From assembly GCA_037892935.1 (NCBI GenBank), contig JAYXKI010000006.1, forward strand, positions 1,550,001 through 1,614,000: DNA of 64,000 nucleotides. Direction: 5' to 3'. The position numbers and the translations under genes are program-made. The stretch comes from Phlebopus portentosus (Eukaryota; Basidiomycota; Agaricomycetes; Boletales; Boletinellaceae). The notes beneath the pieces are model-generated. The model did no database searches. It was not told the origin of the DNA and saw only the letters and a program-made list of their open reading frames with translations. Below are positions 58,992 through 64,000 of this stretch, one piece after another (position 1 is the stretch's first letter; each line of letters opens with the position of its first letter).

Positions 58992-59882
58992 GCCTTATGT
59001 GGTCGATTGGGGAAATGCGTAAGGAGCGGCGGGTCGAACGGTAAGGAGAGTCTCTATGCGAACTGTAACCGGGCAGCTTACGTTGGAGAGAAAGTGGTGG
59101 TAAATGCGGGGTGGAGAGATGACGAAGACCAAAATCATCTGCGTGTTTATAAGGATAGTGTGTGGCCTGCCACAGTCCTCAGCCTTGTGGTGGCTTTGAC
59201 ATCGATGAACTGTGAGCGTCACAATCTACAAGGCAAAATTAATGTTTCGTTATATAGTGGCAAGCCTTTTCATTATGAAAACTAGCTTCTTGCATTGCCG
59301 GTGTCACTTATCAATTGATCACTTAGCCCTATTAATTTTTTTTTAAATGCGTAGAAGGGTGATGTGAATACATCGGCTAATGGACAATCGAGTGACTCTA
59401 AGTCTAAGATTCAAGACGCGACTCTTCCAAAAACGTAAACCAAACCAGACCAAATTCATAAACGCGACCACGTGCTTGTGACTGCGCGTTCAGTCATAGC
59501 TTTCTTTTGGCAGTTCTTCATGAGCATCTTTCAAGCTTAAAGCTATCATTGTATAGAAACATCGCGGAAAGTATATTGCTGCTGCTTTGACGAGAGGATG
59601 ACGCCGTTGCATTTCTGAATTGATCGGGTGTCCCGATTATCGATGCGGCCACCACAGGGTCCACTATGACATAATATCCGCATTTCTTTGTTGGCCAAAG
59701 AACAATGAACTTGGGCCGCCTAAGGCGTTGTGGCTGTCGGAGCTGGGATATAAAGGTAGACCGCTTTCATTCCTGGTCTAACCAACGACCAACCAACTTC
59801 TGGTTCAGTCTCTTTACCTCGCACTCCAGCTCAGCTCCCCCTTGTTCAAGCTGCCCATCCCTCACTTCCAGCCTTTGCAATC
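58992..59882. promoter_or_regulatory. Divergent promoter region with duplicated TATA promoter
   Basis: 890 bp between orphan copy C (-) and the tandem-array gene (+). The right end (about 59620-59755) is a promoter block also found before the third array copy (about 61370-61496): TGACATAAT, then CAAAGAACAATGAACTTGGG and a TATAAAG at 59749-59755, 128 bp before the ATG. Confidence 0.55.
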
Positions 59883-60782
59883 ATGTCTGCTCAGTCTTCC
59901 AACTCGCTGCTCGCGCATTCCTTGGAAGTATCCAACGTCCCGACATCGCCTCGATGCTCTAATCCAGAGGCTCCGCAGGACTCGTCCATCATCTCGTATA
60001 GAGACCTGGTCGATGCCTTACAGGAGCTGGAGCATCAAGTAGCGAAGTTCACCGATCGATGTGAACAGCGCACAGCAGCTAACGCCACCACCGACGCGGA
60101 CGAATACTCGAGCTGGGCAGCGAAAGATGACTCGGATTCAGCGTCATCCGTAACACTGGACAGCAACGATTCCGCCCGTGGACTTCGTACCTATGCTCAA
60201 CATTCAGCAGCCTCGAGCGATGCGACTCTCTCGCGCGGCAACAACTCTGAAGAGGAGGTTAACAAAGAAGTTCACATTCAAGACCTTCATCTCGTCGAGT
60301 TCGGTACTGACACCTTCGAGCCGAAGATATCAGCTCCTACACTGAGTTGTGCGGAAGCACCATCAAGCCACGATGCACATACCGGTAGTACACTCGCAGC
60401 GTCCCACATGCAGTTGTCCCCTTTCCCACTTCAAGGATGCGCTGAAGAACAGAACCTCCTCGGCCCCGATCATTTTCATCACGAAGATGAATACGTTGAG
60501 ACACAGTTTGATGTGTACAACGCGGATCCCGACCCGTTCGCCTGCGCTCTTTACAGCTCGGCACAGCTGGCTCTCTTCGGCGATTTCCTCCGCTCACCTT
60601 TCGCATTATCCGCTTCACCTGCTTCAGATGCTATAGGTATTAGTCCGTTCGATGCCGAAGTCCACAAGGCTCCTTGTGAATGTGATAGATGTTTGCTTAT
60701 GGAAGTAGCTCTATCACGCGACTTTGGACAGCTTCATCCATTCGAGCCATGGCTTACCGAGCGCTATTACGAGGAGGACTGA
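59883..60782 (+). CDS. Tandem-array orphan gene 1 (intact)
   Basis: Single exon, about 299 residues. MSAQSSNSLLAHSLEVSNVP starts at 59883. A short helix ISYRDLVDALQELEHQVAKF is followed by a long Ser/Asp/Glu-rich acidic part. The most conserved part is the C-terminal third: DPDPFACALYSSAQLALFGD, FLRSPFALSASPASDAIG, ISPFDAEVHKAPCECDRCLL, MEVALSRDFGQLHPFEPWLT, RYYEED. A CxCxxC triad (CECDRC) is kept in the third copy as CSCERC. No intron seen, unusual next to its intron-rich neighbours. No family recognised. Possibly a small regulatory or metal-binding protein. Promoter has TATAAAG. Confidence 0.6.
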   Translation: MSAQSSNSLLAHSLEVSNVPTSPRCSNPEAPQDSSIISYRDLVDALQELEHQVAKFTDRCEQRTAANATTDADEYSSWAAKDDSDSASSVTLDSNDSARGLRTYAQHSAASSDATLSRGNNSEEEVNKEVHIQDLHLVEFGTDTFEPKISAPTLSCAEAPSSHDAHTGSTLAASHMQLSPFPLQGCAEEQNLLGPDHFHHEDEYVETQFDVYNADPDPFACALYSSAQLALFGDFLRSPFALSASPASDAIGISPFDAEVHKAPCECDRCLLMEVALSRDFGQLHPFEPWLTERYYEED

Positions 60783-61585
60783 CGGGTCGCTGCCAAATGA
60801 ACCGATCATGGTAGAGAAGTATTGATAGACCGCATTCGTTGCTCTGTATGTACGCATTCTTTCACAATCTCCTAGCGCCTTTAGTATGGTCTTTACTGTA
60901 AAGGGAGTTGTGAGGATCCGGGTTCTGCTTGGAAATGTTGAGGTCGAATTACCTCTGGCCTCACTATCCCGCAGTCTTAAGAAGCCTCATCCAAATAAGC
61001 CGTGGCTCGCTATACGCCAGCTCATGAGGACTGTAGGGTCTTGCAGAGTTGTATGATAGATTACAAGAAAATTGATAGGACGCACTTTATTTACTACGCG
61101 TTCCATGCATTCTTACACAATCTCCTAGTGACCTTCAGAATCGTCGCAATTGTATGACGAAGCATCAACAGTACTATTCGCGTTTTAGCTAGAATTTATA
61201 GCTCGTTTTCGTATGTTCAAGTCAAAAGGACCTGGATCGTCCCGAAAGAGAATCCTGAGATCAAATCGTGGCGACAGACGCTGGGGCCGCTTCGCCTAGC
61301 AAAGAATCATACTGAGTCGCGGGACTTTAATTCAGTGCGGATCATGTTCAGAGACGCATGACACCGCCGCGGGTGTGAAACCACGGTCATCGATGTGAGC
61401 ACCACTGCGCCCATTCATTGTGACATAATGAATTTCTTTGTCTGTCAAAGAACAACGAATTTGGGCTTCGTGGCTACGGCAGCTGGCGTATAAAAGCTGA
61501 ATTCCGGCTGACTGCGCCTTGGCCAGCGACCTCCCATCTTCTGGTCTTCATCCCAGCTCCTTCCCGCGTTCCTCTGATCTATAGC
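60783..61585. repeat. Array spacer with a 3'-end relic of the same gene
   Basis: Near 60971-61150 the spacer matches the 3' end and downstream sequence of the array gene: CATCCAAATAAGCCGTGGCT corresponds to the codons for HPFEPWL, and GATAGGACGCACTTTATT and CACAATCTCCTAGTGACC match the same order after the first gene's stop (GATAGACCGCATTCGTT, CACAATCTCCTAGCGCC). So a middle copy existed and lost its 5' part. The right end (about 61370-61496) is the duplicated promoter with TATAAAAG at 61489-61496. Confidence 0.5.
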
Positions 61586-62419
61586 ATGTTACGAGATCGC
61601 CCGCATATACCGCCTTTGAGTCACCGACACTACCCAACGATGCCCTATCCGCAGTCCGCAGATGGCCCCCTAGCATGTTCTGCAATAGCGCATGACGGCT
61701 CTACATCTACCAGATGTACGGCCCCCGAGACAACACCGATAATGTCTATGGGTGAACTTATGGCAGCTCTGGAAAAGCTGGAACTTCAGGTAGCGGAACT
61801 ATCCAACGGATATGGACAGCATGGAGCGTCTGGTGTTACCAGAAATGCGGGTTCGCGCTGCACAGCGAAAGAAGATTCCTCGCCGGCATCCATCTTAACA
61901 CTACGCAGCAAAGATATTGACGGTGGTCCTCAAGTCTGCGAACCGGATTCCCCAACTATGACTGACGCGAGCCCTTTAATGGCGGACAACTCGACTGAAG
62001 AGGTATTCATTGAAGATCCCACCAGTCCACGGCGCGTGCTGTGACGAGACACCAAAAGGTCTTCGAATTCATGGATTCTTTGCGCTAACTTCGAGCGAAC
62101 CCGAAGAACCAAACGCTGCCCAACCCGAATATATGCACCACGAATATAAATCCGTTAGCACCACGTCCGATAAGTACAATGAGCATCCCAACCCCTTCGC
62201 GCCTGCCCTCTACTCGCCAGCGCAGCTGGACTTCTTTGGCGACTTCCTACGCTCACCATTCGCAGCGCTTAGGTATCAGCCCGTTCGACGTCAGAGCTCA
62301 TGAGGATTCAATGCAGTTGCGAAAGGTGCTTCGTCATGGAAGTAGCGCTGCGTAAAGACCCCAAAGAAGTTAGCCCGCTGGAACCCTGGGTTGCAGCACA
62401 CTTCTTGGACGAGGAGTGA
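61586..62419 (+). pseudogene. Tandem-array orphan copy 3, several frameshifts
   Basis: Same layout as the gene at 59883. ATG 61586 reads MLRDRPHIPPLSHRHYPTMP, then MSMGELMAALEKLELQVAEL matching the short helix of copy 1. After FIEDPTSPRRVL it hits a stop (62042-62044), but homology continues in another frame as NPFAPALYSPAQLDFFGDFL with RSPFAAL. It shifts again before GISPFDVRAHED, and once more before CSCERCFVMEVALRKDPKEV with SPLEPWVAAHFLDEE and the stop at 62419. At least three frame changes make it a clear pseudogene. Its promoter block and TATAAAAG remain recognisable. Confidence 0.55.
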
Positions 62420-62870
62420 GGGTCCCTACTGCGTGATACGCACATGGTAACGAAGCAGAATCGATAGGAAATACGCACCTTATTCAATTTACTGTCACGA
62501 ATGTCGCAAGCGCAGCGCTATAAGCGCGCGTGCGTCGAAACCTAACCTATATTTTTACAAATACATGTATCAATACATAGATGCGTGCTCCGATCCCAAA
62601 GAAGCTCGGCCAAGCTGTACAAAATTATGCAAAGTACACCGCGAGAGAACGCCGCTACAGTCGCTTAATAGAGCAGTTGAAATAGCTATAAGACAAGAAA
62701 ACCGAAAGCATAGTGGGAAGAGCAGCAAAAGAAGAACCACGAGATGCGTTTTTGTCTATGTTGTTGATGAAAGTAAGATCAGTTGTGTATAATCCTAGTC
62801 AGGGCTGCTTCTGTTTCAAATACGAGCTCGGCACCACTTTTGTCGTTGACGAATTAAGCGGAGACGGGAA
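62420..62870. other. Intergenic between the array and TPS1
   Basis: About 450 bp; the left end repeats the array's 3' flank (GATAGGAAATACGCACCTTA). Otherwise no gene seen; includes the 3' UTR of TPS1. Confidence 0.35.
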
Positions 62871-64000
62871 TCAAGGGGACACAGCAATCTGAGGCTCGCC
62901 CTGCTTGAGTGCCTCTTTATCGTCATGAGAGATCCCATTGACACCGTTAACGCCATTTGCACCTGTTATTTGCGGGGTAATCGCATCCACATTGACGTTC
63001 TTCTGTTTAACAATAGTCGTCCTCCCTGCAACATCAGACTTCTGGGCTTCCTCTTGCGCAGGAGGGGCGAGCTTCGCAGTTTGACCCGCTCGGATCTTTG
63101 TCATCTCACCGACGAAAGAGCTTCCCCAAAATGATGCTGAATATTTGCTGATGTACTGTTGCCGATAATAATATAAGTACAAGCCCGCTAACACAGGAAG
63201 GATATTCTTACCTTGAAGAGCTTGCGTTGGTTCTCTGTCCGAGTCTCCGCATCCATAGTCACGGCTTCGTAAATAGCATCCGCGACCTGCTGTGGATCCC
63301 ATGGATTGACAACAATCGAGCCATTCAGACTCTGCGCAGCGCCAGCGAATTCGGACAGAATCATAGCACCATGTCGCTTTTGCTGGCACGCGATGTACTC
63401 GTACGAGACGAGGTTCATGCCGTCGCGAGTACTACTCACTAAGCATACGTCGCTCAGCGCGTACAGGGCACAAAGTTCGTCGAAAGGCAGACTCTTGTGC
63501 ATGAAGTGGATCGGCATAAATTCGACGGTGCCGAATCGTCCATTGATTCGGCCGACAAGTTCATTCACTGTCGAGCGGAGATTCTGATATTCCTCTACGT
63601 CCTGCCGTGAAGGGACGGCAAGCTGGACTAAAACCACCTTCACATCCCAATTTAGATAGGATTACGTGATACCCAAAGGAAGGAAAACTCTCACCTTTCC
63701 GATCCATTCTGGATGCTGAGTGAGGAAGAGTTCTAGAGCATGTAGCTTCTGAGGTACACCCTTGATGTAATCGAGGCGATCAACGCCGACAATGACCTTG
63801 ACACCGTTGAATCGCTGTTCGAGTTCAGCAAGACGTCGTTTGACGGATTCCCTTTCCAGGTTATCAATGAAGTTGCTCGGTTCTATCCCGATCGGGAAGG
63901 TGCCAACATGTACAAGACGGCCCTCAAACTCTACACCGTTGGGCATAGTCGGTAAGCTGAGAATTCGGGTGCAAGAGGACAGGAAATGGCGAGCATAATC
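62871..64000 (-). CDS. tps1: Trehalose-6-phosphate synthase (UDP-forming), 5' end off window
   Basis: GT20 glycosyltransferase making trehalose-6-phosphate from UDP-glucose and glucose-6-phosphate. Only the C-terminal part is here; the coding sequence continues past 64000. Visible: LVHVGTFPIGIEPSNFIDNL, GVKVIVGVDRLDYIKGVPQK (active-site RLDYxKG), KLHALELFLTQHPEWIGKVV, LVQLAVPSRQDVEEYQNLRS, NELVGRINGRFGTVEFMPIH, DVCLVSSTRDGMNLVSYEYI, SEFAGAAQSLNGSIVVNPWD and PQQVADAIYEAVTMDAETR. The last exon gives YISKYSASFWGSSFVGEMTK and a long non-conserved tail rich in Asn/Gly/Ala/Gln that ends QIAVSP at 62871. No phosphatase (TPP) domain follows, so it is the Tps1 type. Partner of the neutral trehalase at 6640-9738. 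Confidence 0.92.

Overview
The window is nuclear DNA of a filamentous basidiomycete, most likely an agaricomycete. Genes are dense, on both strands, and cut by many short introns of about 50-60 nt (GT...CTRAY...YAG). The protein families are fungal: trehalase with a PKA-site N-terminus, Lst8, ATG15, Vps51, Env7-type kinase, CYP51, TPS1. The DNA transposon carries a Tnp2 transposase of the kind common in mushroom genomes. No rRNA, tRNA or CRISPR could be supported.

Left part (0-25 kb), conserved core genes: an uncertain gene at the left edge; LST8 (-) divergent from an arrestin-like gene (+); neutral trehalase (-); a Shewanella-like metallophosphatase (+); the vacuolar lipase ATG15 (-), divergent from a Ca3427-type periplasmic-binding-fold protein (+); a coiled-coil Ncp1-like protein (-); a glutathione peroxidase (-); and a complete telomerase reverse transcriptase gene, TERT (-), in which the TEN-like, T, 1, 2, A, B', C and E motifs can all be read.

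Middle (25-41 kb): a multi-exon, apparently open Tnp2 transposase gene (+) sits tail-to-tail with an acidic orphan gene (-), together looking like one DNA transposon. Then follow a TPR protein, a small probable mitochondrial membrane protein, two Ser-rich nuclear proteins, VPS51 and a double DUF427 protein.

Right part (41-62.5 kb), the unusual region: a two-gene cassette (an orphan protein family plus a FAD-dependent oxidoreductase, convergent) is present twice in mirror orientation. The copies flank a conserved core of ENV7-like kinase, a zinc-finger nucleolar-type protein and lanosterol 14-alpha-demethylase (CYP51/ERG11). A third orphan copy lies further right. Several copies carry single-base frameshifts, while neighbouring core genes read cleanly. 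Next comes a tandem array of a second orphan family: one intact gene, one 3'-end relic and one frameshifted copy, with conserved TATA promoters on the two longer copies. The window ends inside trehalose-6-phosphate synthase (TPS1, -), so both the making and breaking enzymes of trehalose are present, about 53 kb apart.

Gene ends are from manual splicing by eye. Start codons and small exons are the least certain parts.
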